A stretch of DNA of 64,000 nt from Ferdinandcohnia salidurans (GTDB taxonomy: Bacteria > Bacillota > Bacilli > Bacillales > Bacillaceae_L). Made by a program: the position numbers and the translations under genes. Positions within the stretch are counted from its first letter, which is position 1, and each line of letters opens with the position of its first letter. The notes under the pieces were generated by a model that worked only from the letters and a program-made list of their open reading frames with translations, did not search any database and was not told where the DNA came from. Below are positions 1 to 9,833 of the stretch, in pieces. The DNA lies in assembly GCF_042680725.1 (NCBI RefSeq), contig NZ_JBHUEK010000034.1:62001-126000 (forward strand), read 5' to 3'.

Positions 1-1036
1 TATACTGAGTAACGGTATTGAAAATACGTTGGTTTTCAGCATTCGTAACAGATTTTACAAACTCTGCTGCTGCATCAGGATTATCACTGTTTGAAGGCAC
101 AACGAACATTCCTGTCGTACCATATGTTAATTGCTTTTCACCTGTTAAAGGTGGAGCAATAGCGAAATCGAATTTACCTTCTTTTTCCATCATCGTAATA
201 CTTATTCCAGATCCAAGTTGTGCCATTATTTTTCCGGCGAACCATAATTCATCTTGTGTGGTTGCTGTAATAGAATCTTCTGGAATATATCCTTTTTGAT
301 ACAAATTATTAACCATCTCGAATGCTTTCACACTCTCAGGGCTATTGATTAACACTTCATTCTCATCTGTTACAACATCTCCACCAGCTTGCCAAACCCA
401 AGGATAGATTGTTCCGTTCATGGAACCTCCTCCTAAATAGTTTAATCCATAGAAACCTTTTTCTTTTGCTTTTGCTGCCCATGCTTCAAATTCTTCCCAT
501 GTTTTTGGAAGGTTTGCTGGATCTTCACCAATTGCTTTAACGACATCTAGATTATAAATGAATGTATAAGCTTCTTGCAGGATTGGTAATCCATACTTCT
601 TGTCTTTCCAAGTAGTAGATACTAATGCAGTATCAACAAACCCTTCAAGATCAGATTCTTCTAAGTATGGGTCTAATTCTAGAAGCATTCCCACATCTGC
701 ATATTGTGGCATTTGGTCAGGAATGGCATAGAATACATCCGGCCCATTGTTTGCTGCTAAAGCCGTTAGTACTTTTTGGTCTCGGTTTGCCCATGGGATT
801 GTTTCTATATTTACCTCTACATCTGGAAACTCTTTGTTGTAATTAGCAGTGATTTCTTTCCACATTTCCTCTTCTTTTGTAGCATCACCTGTATATGGAT
901 GTACCCATACTGTGATTTCACCATCAACTTTTCCATCTTCTTTTTTAGGCTCTGTACTTGAGTCATTACTACAAGCTGAGAAAAGTAAGCTACCTGAAAG
1001 CAAAAGTGCCATGAACGAAAAACGTTTCTTTTTCAT
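1..1036 (-). CDS. ABC sugar transporter solute-binding lipoprotein (3' end cut by window)
   Basis: The reading frame stays open from the ATG to the window edge, giving 345 residues without a stop; the C-terminus lies outside. The N-terminus is a lipoprotein signal with basic residues, a hydrophobic stretch and lipobox LFSAC ending at Cys22. The mature part begins EITVWVHPYTGDA and contains NNGPDVFYA and YPWVWQAGGD, typical of family-1 (maltose/oligosaccharide type) solute-binding proteins. The start has a G-rich ribosome site at about 1047-1051. It should bind an oligosaccharide outside the membrane for an ABC importer; permease genes would be expected at coordinates below 1. A direct-repeat operator lies upstream at 1237-1260. 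The substrate is not deducible. Confidence 0.9.
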   Translation of the reverse strand, partial: MKKKRFSFMALLLSGSLLFSACSNDSSTEPKKEDGKVDGEITVWVHPYTGDATKEEEMWKEITANYNKEFPDVEVNIETIPWANRDQKVLTALAANNGPDVFYAIPDQMPQYADVGMLLELDPYLEESDLEGFVDTALVSTTWKDKKYGLPILQEAYTFIYNLDVVKAIGEDPANLPKTWEEFEAWAAKAKEKGFYGLNYLGGGSMNGTIYPWVWQAGGDVVTDENEVLINSPESVKAFEMVNNLYQKGYIPEDSITATTQDELWFAGKIMAQLGSGISITMMEKEGKFDFAIAPPLTGEKQLTYGTTGMFVVPSNSDNPDAAAEFVKSVTNAENQRIFNTVTQY

Positions 1037-1236
1037 CTACGAATTACCCCCTATTAGTTCAAAAATAAAATTTGTAAGACTAAAAACCTACCATTATATC
1101 TTTTAGCGATCCCCCCTTTACCTAAACTATTTGTCTGAAAACACACATAATTGAAAGCCTATACATTAGATGTTAAAAAAATTCTGCAATTTCAAATACT
1201 TTTACTAACCTTATTCTAGTTCGTTTGTAATATTGT

Positions 1237-1260
1237 GACAAGTCTATAAACTGTCTTTAA
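1237..1260 (-). promoter_or_regulatory. Direct-repeat operator, site 1
   Basis: On the minus strand it reads TTAAAGACAGTTTATAGAC followed by TTGTC. Two half sites (AAAGAC and ATAGAC) are offset by 11 bp, one helical turn. The same pattern recurs at 2551, 3325, 9509, 9609 and 19190, always upstream of a gene of this locus. The layout suggests a response-regulator or AraC-type activator; the regulator is not in the window. Confidence 0.6.
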
Positions 1261-1304
1261 TAAAAAATTGGAATTAATTTAGTACCCTTACAATTAAATA
1301 GCGA

Positions 1305-2390
1305 TCACACATAATTCAAACCTTGTGGAAATGGAAATGGAATCGGAAATAGTTCCTGTATTGATGAATCTAAATCTTTGTTTCCTTTTAAGATCAACTC
1401 TTCCAGGTCCCGATTACTGATCGTAATAGATTCCTTCGCATAAGTGAGGCTTTTATTGTTATCATCTACATTTGAAATCTGAAGCTTATTTTTAAAATAT
1501 GGGGCAAGCTGCTGCAAGAGTAACTCAAGATTCATAATCCTGATTGTTCCTGGAAATGGTTGTTCTACTTTTTCCAGTAATGGGTCATCAAGCTTTTGTA
1601 TCAACTCTTTTTCATAAGTAGGTATATTAAATATTAAGGAATTAATCCCGTATGTAAATGCTTCTTTAAGCAAACTCACTATGGCTATGGGGTCCCCTCC
1701 CCACTCGATAATTCTAGATTCCACATTTTCTTGTTCCTGGTAAGGTACTCCGAAAATTAAAAATGCTTTTACTTCCTTGTTCTCTTCAGCGACAAGAACC
1801 TTGTGCTTCATTTTGAATATACTAGCGAAGCCCGCTGAATCATTTAGTTGAGCCATTTCAAATATACTTTGTTCATATCGTATGGTTCGACGATGACTTA
1901 GTTTTCTCATTTGAAACCAGTCTGTTGGCTGAAGCTCACGAACATGATAAGCCTTCTCCGGTTTTAAGTCATTTTGATGAAGCTTATATTGATTCAGCTT
2001 GCCATAAAATGTACAACCTTGTTTGATGTAGAGTGGTAAATCTCCTGAAATAAAGAGAATGGAAGCACCTGATTTGTTGACATGATCAAAAATCATTTGT
2101 AAAAGTGTATTGGCTAATCCTCTTTTCCTATATTCTGGCTCGGTGCAAACCGCACCAATTGAATAAGCTTGAACTTCGGCTCCTTCTATATGAAGTACAG
2201 ATGGGACCAATCCGATAAAAGAAACTAATGTCCCATCTATAAAGGCACCATAGGATTGATGAAAGGCATGTGAGAAAACTTGTGGAAACGCAACCCCCAT
2301 AGATACGTGACCTTCTTTACGAAACACCTTATCCGCCAACTCAATTGCCTGTTGAAAATCGCCTTCTTCTAGTAAACGGTATTCAACCAT
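1305..2390 (-). CDS. GNAT family N-acetyltransferase
   Basis: 361 residues. The N-terminal half is a GNAT fold with the acetyl-CoA motif RKRGLA at about residues 88-93 after AVCTEPEY. The C-terminal half may be a second, degenerate GNAT-like domain, as in Eis-type proteins, but this is not certain. The start is set at the second ATG (2390) because GAGGTG lies 7 nt before it; the ATG at 2399 is only 1 nt from that site. A copy of the direct-repeat operator (2551-2574) points toward this gene. Acceptor substrate unknown. Confidence 0.8.
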   Translation of the reverse strand: MVEYRLLEEGDFQQAIELADKVFRKEGHVSMGVAFPQVFSHAFHQSYGAFIDGTLVSFIGLVPSVLHIEGAEVQAYSIGAVCTEPEYRKRGLANTLLQMIFDHVNKSGASILFISGDLPLYIKQGCTFYGKLNQYKLHQNDLKPEKAYHVRELQPTDWFQMRKLSHRRTIRYEQSIFEMAQLNDSAGFASIFKMKHKVLVAEENKEVKAFLIFGVPYQEQENVESRIIEWGGDPIAIVSLLKEAFTYGINSLIFNIPTYEKELIQKLDDPLLEKVEQPFPGTIRIMNLELLLQQLAPYFKNKLQISNVDDNNKSLTYAKESITISNRDLEELILKGNKDLDSSIQELFPIPFPFPQGLNYV

Positions 2391-2550
2391 TTCATTCACC
2401 TCATTTTTTTACATTCACTTTCGACTAACATTTTATAGGAGACAACCTCTTATCCTTCTGCAAAAAATGTAATCGCTAACAGTTTGAATCATGTTATAAT
2501 ACAACTAATCTTTCTGACTTACTTTCTATTTTATTTGAAATTTATTAGGT

Positions 2551-2574
2551 GACAAGTCTATTAAGTGTCTTTAA
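2551..2574 (-). promoter_or_regulatory. Direct-repeat operator, site 2
   Basis: The minus strand reads TTAAAGACACTTAATAGAC then TTGTC, matching site 1 at 20 or more of 24 positions. It lies between the divergent GNAT and YesL-like genes. By orientation relative to sites 1 and 3 it would serve the GNAT gene, but it is also only 44 bp from the YesL-like start. Confidence 0.55.
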
Positions 2575-2617
2575 TTAAATCCATGTACATATTTTTATCA
2601 TAATGAGGTGGCATATA

Positions 2618-3241
2618 TTGGGTGGCTGGGAAAAATTTAATAATTATGCGATATGGATGGTAAAAGTGGCTTATGTAAATTTACTGTGGATTGGCTTTAC
2701 GATTGTTGGATTAGGCGTATTTGGTTTATTCCCTGCGACAGGTGCCATGTTTGCAATTGTTCAAAAATGGCTGCAAAACGAACCAGTTGATCGTATCTTT
2801 CATTCATTTTGGAAAACCTTTAGAAGAGAATTTATCTCACTTAACAAGTTTGGCCTATTCTTTATCGTGATTGGCTATGTATTAGTGTATGACTTTATGT
2901 TTGTATATAAGAATGTGGACAAGCTACAGTTGCTGTTTCCAATCCTTTTGTTTTTAGCAATTTGTTATTTACTAACGTTACTCTATTTCTTTCCTATATA
3001 CACACAATTTAAAATGAAATTCTTTCAATATATTAAACAATCATTCCTAATTGGAGCTAGTTCTGTGGTAGAAACTATTCTCATTTTCACAGCATGTATG
3101 CTACTTGGAATTATAATAAACTTAATTCCTGGAATAATCCCATTGTTTACTGGAAGTGTACTAGCCGTTGCGATTACTTGGTGTAGCAACAGAGCCCTAA
3201 TTAAAATTAAAAGCAAGAAAAAGAGTTTTATTCATCACTAA
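2618..3241 (+). CDS. YesL-like DUF624 membrane protein
   Basis: 207 residues with about five hydrophobic segments. The N-terminal GGWEKFNNYAIWMVKVAYV and the LFPATGAMFAIVQKW segment resemble the YesL/DUF624 family, whose genes usually sit beside sugar ABC transporters and YesMN-type two-component systems in Bacillales; the molecular role is unknown. The start is a TTG at 2618: GAGGTGG (2605-2611) lies 6 nt upstream and overlaps the alternative ATG at 2603, which has no site of its own. A terminator follows at 3259. Confidence 0.8.
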   Translation: MGGWEKFNNYAIWMVKVAYVNLLWIGFTIVGLGVFGLFPATGAMFAIVQKWLQNEPVDRIFHSFWKTFRREFISLNKFGLFFIVIGYVLVYDFMFVYKNVDKLQLLFPILLFLAICYLLTLLYFFPIYTQFKMKFFQYIKQSFLIGASSVVETILIFTACMLLGIIINLIPGIIPLFTGSVLAVAITWCSNRALIKIKSKKKSFIHH

Positions 3242-3258
3242 AATTATCAGTATGTTTA

Positions 3259-3288
3259 AGAGGGTCTATCAATGGACACTCTTTTTTT
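3259..3288 (+). terminator. Intrinsic terminator after yesL-like gene
   Basis: AGAGGGTC and GACACTCT pair around a short loop and are followed by a run of seven T. Confidence 0.75.
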
Positions 3289-3324
3289 CGTGGGCAAATA
3301 TGCAGATACATTTTATATCTAGAT

Positions 3325-3343
3325 TTAAAGTCCGTTAAAAGTC
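3325..3343 (+). promoter_or_regulatory. Direct-repeat operator, site 4
   Basis: TTAAAGTCCGTTAAAAGTC has two AAAGTC half sites exactly 11 bp apart. A possible -10 (TACTAT, 3355-3360) follows. It lies 82 bp before the FAD oxidoreductase start. Confidence 0.6.
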
Positions 3344-3424
3344 TTGATTATTCCTACTATTCTTTTACACTTTAAGTAAGTTTGAAGAAATAGTAGGAAT
3401 TTTCCATCTAAGGAGGATAACAAA

Positions 3425-5020
3425 ATGGATTTCAATCAGTTATATTATTATGTACCTACCCCGAAAGTTAGTGAACCAAAGACAATCACGAGAGATTTAA
3501 TTATCTATGGTGCAACCCCCGCTGGAATTACAGCGGCCATTCAGGCTAAACGAATGGGACTTTCTGTTGTCATTGCTGAATTTGGTAGACATGTTGGCGG
3601 AATTACAGCAAGTGGTTTAGGAGCCTCTGATATTGGTGCAAAAGAGGCAATTGGTGGTTTATCGAGAGAATTTTTTCAGGAATTAGGAAGTTATTACAAT
3701 AAAAACGAACAGTGGACCTTTGAACCGAAGGCAGCTAAATATGTATTTGAGAAATGGCTCAAGGAAAACGATATTGAAGTTGTTTATAATCAGCATGTAA
3801 TCGATGTTAAAAAAGAGAATAACAGGATAACAGAGTTAATTATGGAAGATGGAACTTCATATATAGGCAACTTTTTCATTGATACTAGCTATGAGGGTGA
3901 CGTAATGGCCAAAGCAGGTGTTACTTACTTTGTAGGTAGAGAATCGAATGCCACTTACAAAGAGAGATATAATGGAATCCAATTTGGACATCCCCACCAT
4001 CAGTTTGAAAAGTGGATTGATCCGTATGTAGTTGAAGGTGACCCATCAAGTGGAGTATTGCCTGGTATTACCGAAACCACTCATGAAACTCTAGGCTATC
4101 AAGGTCAGGGTGACACGCGAATTCAAGCCTATAATTTTCGAATATGCTTAACCAAAAACCTTGATAATCATGTGCCATTTCCAAAGCCTCCCTCCTATGA
4201 CCGAGAGCGCTACGCGTTATTAGTTCGTTATATCAATGCGGGTGTCTGGGATGCAATGAATCTACATACCTTGTTACCTAATGGAAAAACGGACTTAAAT
4301 AACTACGGCGGGTTCTCTACGGATAACATTGGAATGAATTATGGATGGCCTGAAGGAGATTTCGAAACACGTGAAAGAATCTTTCAAGATCACTTTACAT
4401 ACAATCTCGGCATGCTCTATTTCTTAGCCAATGATGAACAAGTTCCAAAAGCGATTCGGGACGAGGTCTCCCAATGGGGATTAGCTCGAGATGAGTTTGA
4501 AGAAACTGGGCATTGGCCTCATCAGTTATATATTCGTGAAGCAAGAAGAATGATAGCGGATTATGTGATGACAGACCACAATTGTTTGGGAGATCGTAAG
4601 GTAGAAGACTCAATTGGACTAGCTTCCTATCAAATGGATTCTCATCATGTTAGAAGATTAGTTATTGATGGACGTGTTTACAATGAAGGTGATGTTGAAG
4701 TGCCGATATCACCTTATCCAATCTCCTATCGTTCAATTCGCCCAAAAGCAGAAGAGTGCACAAACTTACTCGTTCCTGTTTGTTTATCAAGTTCACATAT
4801 TGCCTATGGTTCCATACGGATGGAGCCAGTGTTCATGATTTTAGGACAATCAGCAGGAGCTGCAGCCGCTTTAGCTCATAAAAATAATACAACTGTACAA
4901 GGCATCTCTTATGAACAATTAAAGAATGAATTACTCTCATACGGACAAGTACTACAATGGGATGATTCAATTGAAGATGACCCTGTGTTACGAATGAAAG
5001 AAACGTTTGGGAAGAAATAA
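3425..5020 (+). CDS. FAD-dependent oxidoreductase
   Basis: 531 residues. An N-terminal dinucleotide-binding motif IIYGATPAGITAAIQAKR is followed by an acidic residue ending the second strand (VVIAE). The rest fits the FAD-dependent oxidoreductase family (Pfam FAD_oxidored) often found in polysaccharide-utilization loci, with conserved PYPISYRSIRP and IRMEPVFMILGQSAGAAAA near the C-terminus. No signal peptide, so likely cytosolic. AAGGAGG precedes the ATG. It probably oxidizes or dehydrates a sugar intermediate, but the substrate cannot be read from sequence. It faces the large propeller gene across a shared terminator. Confidence 0.85.
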   Translation: MDFNQLYYYVPTPKVSEPKTITRDLIIYGATPAGITAAIQAKRMGLSVVIAEFGRHVGGITASGLGASDIGAKEAIGGLSREFFQELGSYYNKNEQWTFEPKAAKYVFEKWLKENDIEVVYNQHVIDVKKENNRITELIMEDGTSYIGNFFIDTSYEGDVMAKAGVTYFVGRESNATYKERYNGIQFGHPHHQFEKWIDPYVVEGDPSSGVLPGITETTHETLGYQGQGDTRIQAYNFRICLTKNLDNHVPFPKPPSYDRERYALLVRYINAGVWDAMNLHTLLPNGKTDLNNYGGFSTDNIGMNYGWPEGDFETRERIFQDHFTYNLGMLYFLANDEQVPKAIRDEVSQWGLARDEFEETGHWPHQLYIREARRMIADYVMTDHNCLGDRKVEDSIGLASYQMDSHHVRRLVIDGRVYNEGDVEVPISPYPISYRSIRPKAEECTNLLVPVCLSSSHIAYGSIRMEPVFMILGQSAGAAAALAHKNNTTVQGISYEQLKNELLSYGQVLQWDDSIEDDPVLRMKETFGKK

Positions 5021-5024
5021 AGAG

Positions 5025-5062
5025 AAGGACTACATTTTAATGGGAAATGTAGTCCTTTTTTT
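5025..5062. terminator. Bidirectional terminator
   Basis: A perfect 13-bp stem, AAGGACTACATTT with AAATGTAGTCCTT, a 7-nt loop and T-runs on both strands, between convergent genes. Confidence 0.9.
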
Positions 5063-5066
5063 CATG

Positions 5067-8000
5067 TTACGGTAAAACTCTCACCGTAATTGTTTGGCTC
5101 TCTCCAATATTTAAGAAATCTTTGCTATTTAAGGAAGAAACCTTAGATTTTTCCAGAATAGAAATACTAGTTGTTTCTATATTTTTGTTTGCTTTGAATC
5201 GAAGTACAGCAATTTTGCCATCTTCTTCGAGTGACTTTCCTGTAGGCAATGTAGCAGAAATCTTTACCTTTCCAGATTCCCTTGCCACTTTAAATGTTGT
5301 ACCCTTTTCACTAAATGCACCAGTTCCTTTTGCCTGAATGAACTTTATGTCTTTAGCATTATAATTAAGTTGAGCTATCACTTTATCAAGTTGATTTACC
5401 TGATTGGCGTAGAGCTCTATCTCGAATATGTCACCTTGATCAATATTTAACGGAGCATTAAGATGTAATTGTCCTGGATGTGTTTTATCAGTAATGCTTA
5501 CCTTATACATCAATGTTCTATTAGAACGTGGTGAATAATATAGATGTCCATCTTCACCTATCGTGAATGCTTCAGAATCCTCAAAGTAATGAAAATCAAG
5601 GGTGATTGGATCAATTGCTACTAATCGGCGACCAAGCTGCATGTAAAGAATATCTTGATGCCATTCGACATTATAAGCGCCCCATTGACCCCAAGAACCA
5701 TCAGATGGAAATAGATTTTTATACTTTATTAAAGCAAGTGATTCAGGATCCAGTGCAAACACAATTCCATTTACAGCTCCCCATAATAACCCATCAGGAC
5801 CAATAGAAAGTCCACCAATTGCAGGAGGACTATAAAGTCCAGGAATATCTAAAGAAATTTCTTTGAGTTTCTTTTCATTTTTGATATCCCATACGAAGAT
5901 TTTAGCTTCAGTTGCCGTTGTTTCAGAACTTAATCCCCCATTAATACTAGTAGAACCATAAATTTTTCCGTCTTTATGTGCTAAAGAAATGATACTTTGA
6001 TTTTCAACGATATTACGGTGCACTTTATAGGATTCATTTGGATTTTCACCAGCAGGGTCATAGACCATTAATGCCCCACCGAGTTCTCCATAGTCAGGAA
6101 TCGATCCCAAATAGATTTTTCCTTCGACATCAATTCCGCTGATAGGACGGTCTTGTGCTTCTCCAATATTAAATAGTTTCTTAGGATTATCACCGCTTGC
6201 TGGGATATATTCCTCAAAAGCGCCTCCCGGATAAACTCCGAAGTAGACTTTGTCTTGAAACGGAATGACAGCTCCAGCTTGCCCCATTGGGAAAAGCTTC
6301 AATTCTTTCGTAAACACATCATATTCAGCTGCCTTTGAGGCCTGCATACCTGTAATATAAACCTTTCCGTTTGTTCCCTTCTTAAATACGTGAGTGATTG
6401 AAGGAGATGGTGGCAAGAAATTAGAAATGGTTTTAATTTTTCCAGTAGCTGGATTAAAAAAGATATAGCTCCCAGCAAAATTCATTGTAACCAAACTTAC
6501 ACCCGGAAGTTCAGGGTCCGGTGATTCTACCCAATCTACCCCTCTAAATCCTGTTCCAAAATCTACAATTTCAACTAACTCAAATGTATTCACATCAAAG
6601 GAAGCAATTTTCCCGTTAACCGGCATATAAATTTTTCCATCAAGAGATGTTTTCGGCAGATGGAGACCAGAACTACTGTTTTCAATTTTAACATCTTCCC
6701 ATTTTTCCGTCTCTAAATTATATACATACCTTGTTTGTGAAGTTTCAAAACGTGCAATTAACAGTCTGTCATCAACAATATCTAAATCATATACATATCC
6801 TACTTCATTCAAAGGAGAAGCAATTTCAACCTTCTCGCCTGTTTTCACATCGAGTTTATAAATCTCTCCAAGGGATGTTCCGCCATACACATATCCATTG
6901 CTATAATCAATCGAACGGACATATTCTTGGCTTATATGACCCATTAATCGACCATAATCATGTGCTGTTTGAGTAGGTGGATCATACTTAATAATTTTCC
7001 CTAGTGGACCTGTAGCAATATATACATTGCCCTCTTCATCATGCTCAAGTGCCCAAAAAACATTCTCAGTACTGTGTGTGTAGACCTTTTTAATATCCTT
7101 TGTGACAGGAGAATACACCCACAACTGTCCACCTGCAGCCACATATACGTCCCCGTTCGGTACAACCGTATGGCTCCAAACATCTCCTGCACCTTCCATA
7201 GGTAAGCTACGGATAAGTTTGTGCTCATCAATATTGATTACATGGAATACAGGTGGAATTCCTTTAACGGTTGTATACATGACATTAACACCGTCTTCTA
7301 CACCAGTTCTTCCATCAAACAAACCAATTGTATCAGCAATCGGCGGTTGGAGATTTTCTGGCTGACTAAAAGACAAGTTTCCAAGTTTTTCATGTATTTC
7401 GCCAATTGTAATCAATGACGTTTGATCCCGTTCTAGCTGAAATTCATTATTCATAACTGTCTCTTTACTTAAGACTGTCCAAGCTTGCCCGGACTCAGTA
7501 CCCGCTTTGAATTGTAACTGAACAATGCTTGAGTCCGATTTCACAGGTTGCTCCAGATTTGTAGAAGCCTCAACGCTCAATCTTCCGTTAGATTCCTCGA
7601 CATTTACTGATGCAGATTCTGTTGCAAAATCCCCAAGTGGTTCATAGCTTAAAAATTGTAGATTTTCGCGGTCATAGTAGACATACCCTTCAATATGATG
7701 AAGCTCTTTTACTTTTGAAGCATCTAGCGTTACTGTAAAAGTCTCACCTTCAGCAATTTGTGTAGGAGCTGATATCGAGAGATTTGCTGGTGATTGATCT
7801 GCCTCATGTAGTATCGTAACATCATCATAATAAGCTTCAGCAATTTGATACGATGTGGAATATAAAACCATTCGTGCATAAGCTGCTTCAGCCGGAGCAA
7901 CTACCTCTCTGGTATAAATATCGCTCCATTCGTCTACCGGAACGTCTTTTCCAGATGCATAATGCATTTCAGTTGCACCTACATCAATGCGAACATCATC

Positions 8001-9434
8001 TTCACTATAGAAACGAATATCAATACTTGCTGTACCACCATCTTTGAGATACAACTTGCTGGAACCTGTGTACGTATCTCCAGGAGTAACAGAAACATAA
8101 TCACTAATTAAAGCTACTGACCCGTTTCTTACCTGGTCATATATCTTCAGACTATAATCACCTGAAGCACTTATTTCGTTATTCAATTCATAATAAAAAT
8201 CAGATCCAACATTAAATAATGATTCCCAGTATTGAATGTTCCCATTGTACAAAGGCTTTTCAAAACTTGGATTTCGCACATCTTTTCCGATTGGTTCTAA
8301 TACTATTTCTCCTTCAATTGCTACATCATCAAAATATGCCTGTGCAATCGCATAGCTTGTTGTATAAACGACTACTTTTGCATATTTCGCATTACTTGGT
8401 GCAGGAGCAGATGGTGTAGAGACCTTTGTCCATTGCTCGATTGGAAAGCCTTTTGAGGTTTCACTATGTGTTACATACTCGGTAGTTTGAATCTTACTAT
8501 TCTTTTCATCATAAAACTCTATACGAATACTAGCTGTACTATCTGCTTTCATGAACAACATAGCGGTACCGGTATATAAATCCCCTGGTTTAACTTCAAC
8601 TGAGTCACTTAATAAACCAACTGATTTATCTCTAAACTCATCTGAAAGATAAAGGCTGTATTCTCCGGTCGCACTTTGTTCATTCGTTACAGCATAATTG
8701 TGTCCATCTCCAGATTTGAACATAGATGTCCAGCCCGTGATTGTGCCGTCGACTACAGGATCTTCAAAACTACCATTCTTTAATGGGTCTGGGGTATGTG
8801 GTTCATCACCGTCTCCTTGATTCGGTGTATGTACCACCTTTATGTCATCATAATAAGCTTGAGCGATTGCATAACTTGTAGTAAAAACTACAACTCTAGC
8901 AAATTTTGCTCCTCCAGGTGCAACGGCAGTAGGCGTTACAACATTGGACCACTCCTCTGCGGGAAATCCCTTAGATGTTTCACTATGTGTTACATACTCT
9001 TCTGTTTTAATTTGATTATTATTTTCATCATAAAATTGAATCCGGAAGCTTGCCGTACTATCAGCCTTTAAATACAACATAGTTGTTCCTGTATACGAAT
9101 CACCAGGTTTAACTGCAATCGGATCACTTAGCAGGCCTACTGATTGTCCCCTAATCGTATCTGATAGATGTAGACTATTTTCTCCTACTGCACTTTGTTC
9201 TTTTGATACTTCAAACGTAAATCCATCTCCTGTCTGAAATAATGATGTCCAGCCAGTGATTTTGCCATCGACTATAGGCTCTTCAAAACTACCATTCTTT
9301 ACTGATATCGTACTTGATGTAGAAGCTGCACTTACTGTTTCTAAAAATAGTGGTGTTCCTTGAAATAAACTTCCAAGCGTTAACAAAACACAAAGCATTA
9401 ACAATGTTACCTTCCTTTTCCTCGCCAAAAACAT
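5067..9434 (-). CDS. Secreted multimodular beta-propeller protein with three CBM-like and two cohesin-like domains (paralog P1)
   Basis: 1455 residues. Layout seen: signal peptide about 1-36 (cleavage near VSA); three tandem CBM4/9-like sandwich modules at about 42-200, 215-375 and 388-543, each starting NGSFE/NPSFE and ending in AYYDD or AYFDD; a cohesin-like domain at about 550-685; a repeat-rich beta-propeller at about 690-1320; a second cohesin-like domain to the end. The propeller carries the family hallmarks QDRP, PDYGELGGAL and ENQSIISLA shared with the three paralogs at 9834, 11932 and 15658. An operator copy lies at 9509-9532. No cell-wall anchor is visible. The role is unknown; carbohydrate binding or degradation is inferred from modules and context. 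Confidence 0.85.
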   Translation of the reverse strand: MFLARKRKVTLLMLCVLLTLGSLFQGTPLFLETVSAASTSSTISVKNGSFEEPIVDGKITGWTSLFQTGDGFTFEVSKEQSAVGENSLHLSDTIRGQSVGLLSDPIAVKPGDSYTGTTMLYLKADSTASFRIQFYDENNNQIKTEEYVTHSETSKGFPAEEWSNVVTPTAVAPGGAKFARVVVFTTSYAIAQAYYDDIKVVHTPNQGDGDEPHTPDPLKNGSFEDPVVDGTITGWTSMFKSGDGHNYAVTNEQSATGEYSLYLSDEFRDKSVGLLSDSVEVKPGDLYTGTAMLFMKADSTASIRIEFYDEKNSKIQTTEYVTHSETSKGFPIEQWTKVSTPSAPAPSNAKYAKVVVYTTSYAIAQAYFDDVAIEGEIVLEPIGKDVRNPSFEKPLYNGNIQYWESLFNVGSDFYYELNNEISASGDYSLKIYDQVRNGSVALISDYVSVTPGDTYTGSSKLYLKDGGTASIDIRFYSEDDVRIDVGATEMHYASGKDVPVDEWSDIYTREVVAPAEAAYARMVLYSTSYQIAEAYYDDVTILHEADQSPANLSISAPTQIAEGETFTVTLDASKVKELHHIEGYVYYDRENLQFLSYEPLGDFATESASVNVEESNGRLSVEASTNLEQPVKSDSSIVQLQFKAGTESGQAWTVLSKETVMNNEFQLERDQTSLITIGEIHEKLGNLSFSQPENLQPPIADTIGLFDGRTGVEDGVNVMYTTVKGIPPVFHVINIDEHKLIRSLPMEGAGDVWSHTVVPNGDVYVAAGGQLWVYSPVTKDIKKVYTHSTENVFWALEHDEEGNVYIATGPLGKIIKYDPPTQTAHDYGRLMGHISQEYVRSIDYSNGYVYGGTSLGEIYKLDVKTGEKVEIASPLNEVGYVYDLDIVDDRLLIARFETSQTRYVYNLETEKWEDVKIENSSSGLHLPKTSLDGKIYMPVNGKIASFDVNTFELVEIVDFGTGFRGVDWVESPDPELPGVSLVTMNFAGSYIFFNPATGKIKTISNFLPPSPSITHVFKKGTNGKVYITGMQASKAAEYDVFTKELKLFPMGQAGAVIPFQDKVYFGVYPGGAFEEYIPASGDNPKKLFNIGEAQDRPISGIDVEGKIYLGSIPDYGELGGALMVYDPAGENPNESYKVHRNIVENQSIISLAHKDGKIYGSTSINGGLSSETTATEAKIFVWDIKNEKKLKEISLDIPGLYSPPAIGGLSIGPDGLLWGAVNGIVFALDPESLALIKYKNLFPSDGSWGQWGAYNVEWHQDILYMQLGRRLVAIDPITLDFHYFEDSEAFTIGEDGHLYYSPRSNRTLMYKVSITDKTHPGQLHLNAPLNIDQGDIFEIELYANQVNQLDKVIAQLNYNAKDIKFIQAKGTGAFSEKGTTFKVARESGKVKISATLPTGKSLEEDGKIAVLRFKANKNIETTSISILEKSKVSSLNSKDFLNIGESQTITVRVLP

Positions 9435-9508
9435 AACCCCTCTCCCTTTTAAATTAGAAACGGTAATATCTATAAATCTACTTCATTGTATTGATTTCGC
9501 AAAAGTGA

Positions 9509-9532
9509 GACAAGTCTGAAAATAGTCTTTAA
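9509..9532 (-). promoter_or_regulatory. Direct-repeat operator, site 3
   Basis: The minus strand reads TTAAAGACTATTTTCAGAC then TTGTC, with AAAGAC and TCAGAC half sites 11 bp apart, 75 bp before the P1 start. Confidence 0.6.
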
Positions 9533-9608
9533 GTGTGAATATACTTAAACCCGTCTTTCGTATGATAACCCGATTCTACAACCCTCCTACTATAGACCTA
9601 AAATCTTT

Positions 9609-9625
9609 ATCGTCATATTAAAGAC
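9609..9625 (+). promoter_or_regulatory. Direct-repeat operator, site 6 (weaker)
   Basis: ATCGTC and AAAGAC half sites are 11 bp apart on the plus strand. The downstream TATTCTTTTAC aligns with the segment downstream of site 4 at nearly the same distance. Confidence 0.45.
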
Positions 9626-9833
9626 TAAACTCTTTCATTATTCTTTTACTGTAGTCAGAAAATTTTTAATAGTGTATCACACTCTTTGCACAAAGGGAGT
9701 GATGGAGTGAAAGAATGGAGGTGTATTTCGGAATTTATTTTGTGCGGTTTAATTATGGGTGAGCGGAACAACAGTGGATTTATTTCAAATACGTGCCTCC
9801 CTCTCCTATCAAAACATGAAAGGATGAAAAGCG

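Larger units (their letters stand above)
9435..9833. other. Divergent promoter region between propeller genes P1 and P2
   Basis: About 400 bp without a convincing gene. It holds two operator copies (9509-9532 and 9609-9625) facing opposite ways toward P1 and P2. A long 5' leader precedes P2. The sequence CATTATTCTTTTAC (9637-9650) resembles CTACTATTCTTTTAC downstream of site 4, suggesting the same promoter layout. Overlapping short open frames here lack ribosome sites. Confidence 0.5.
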
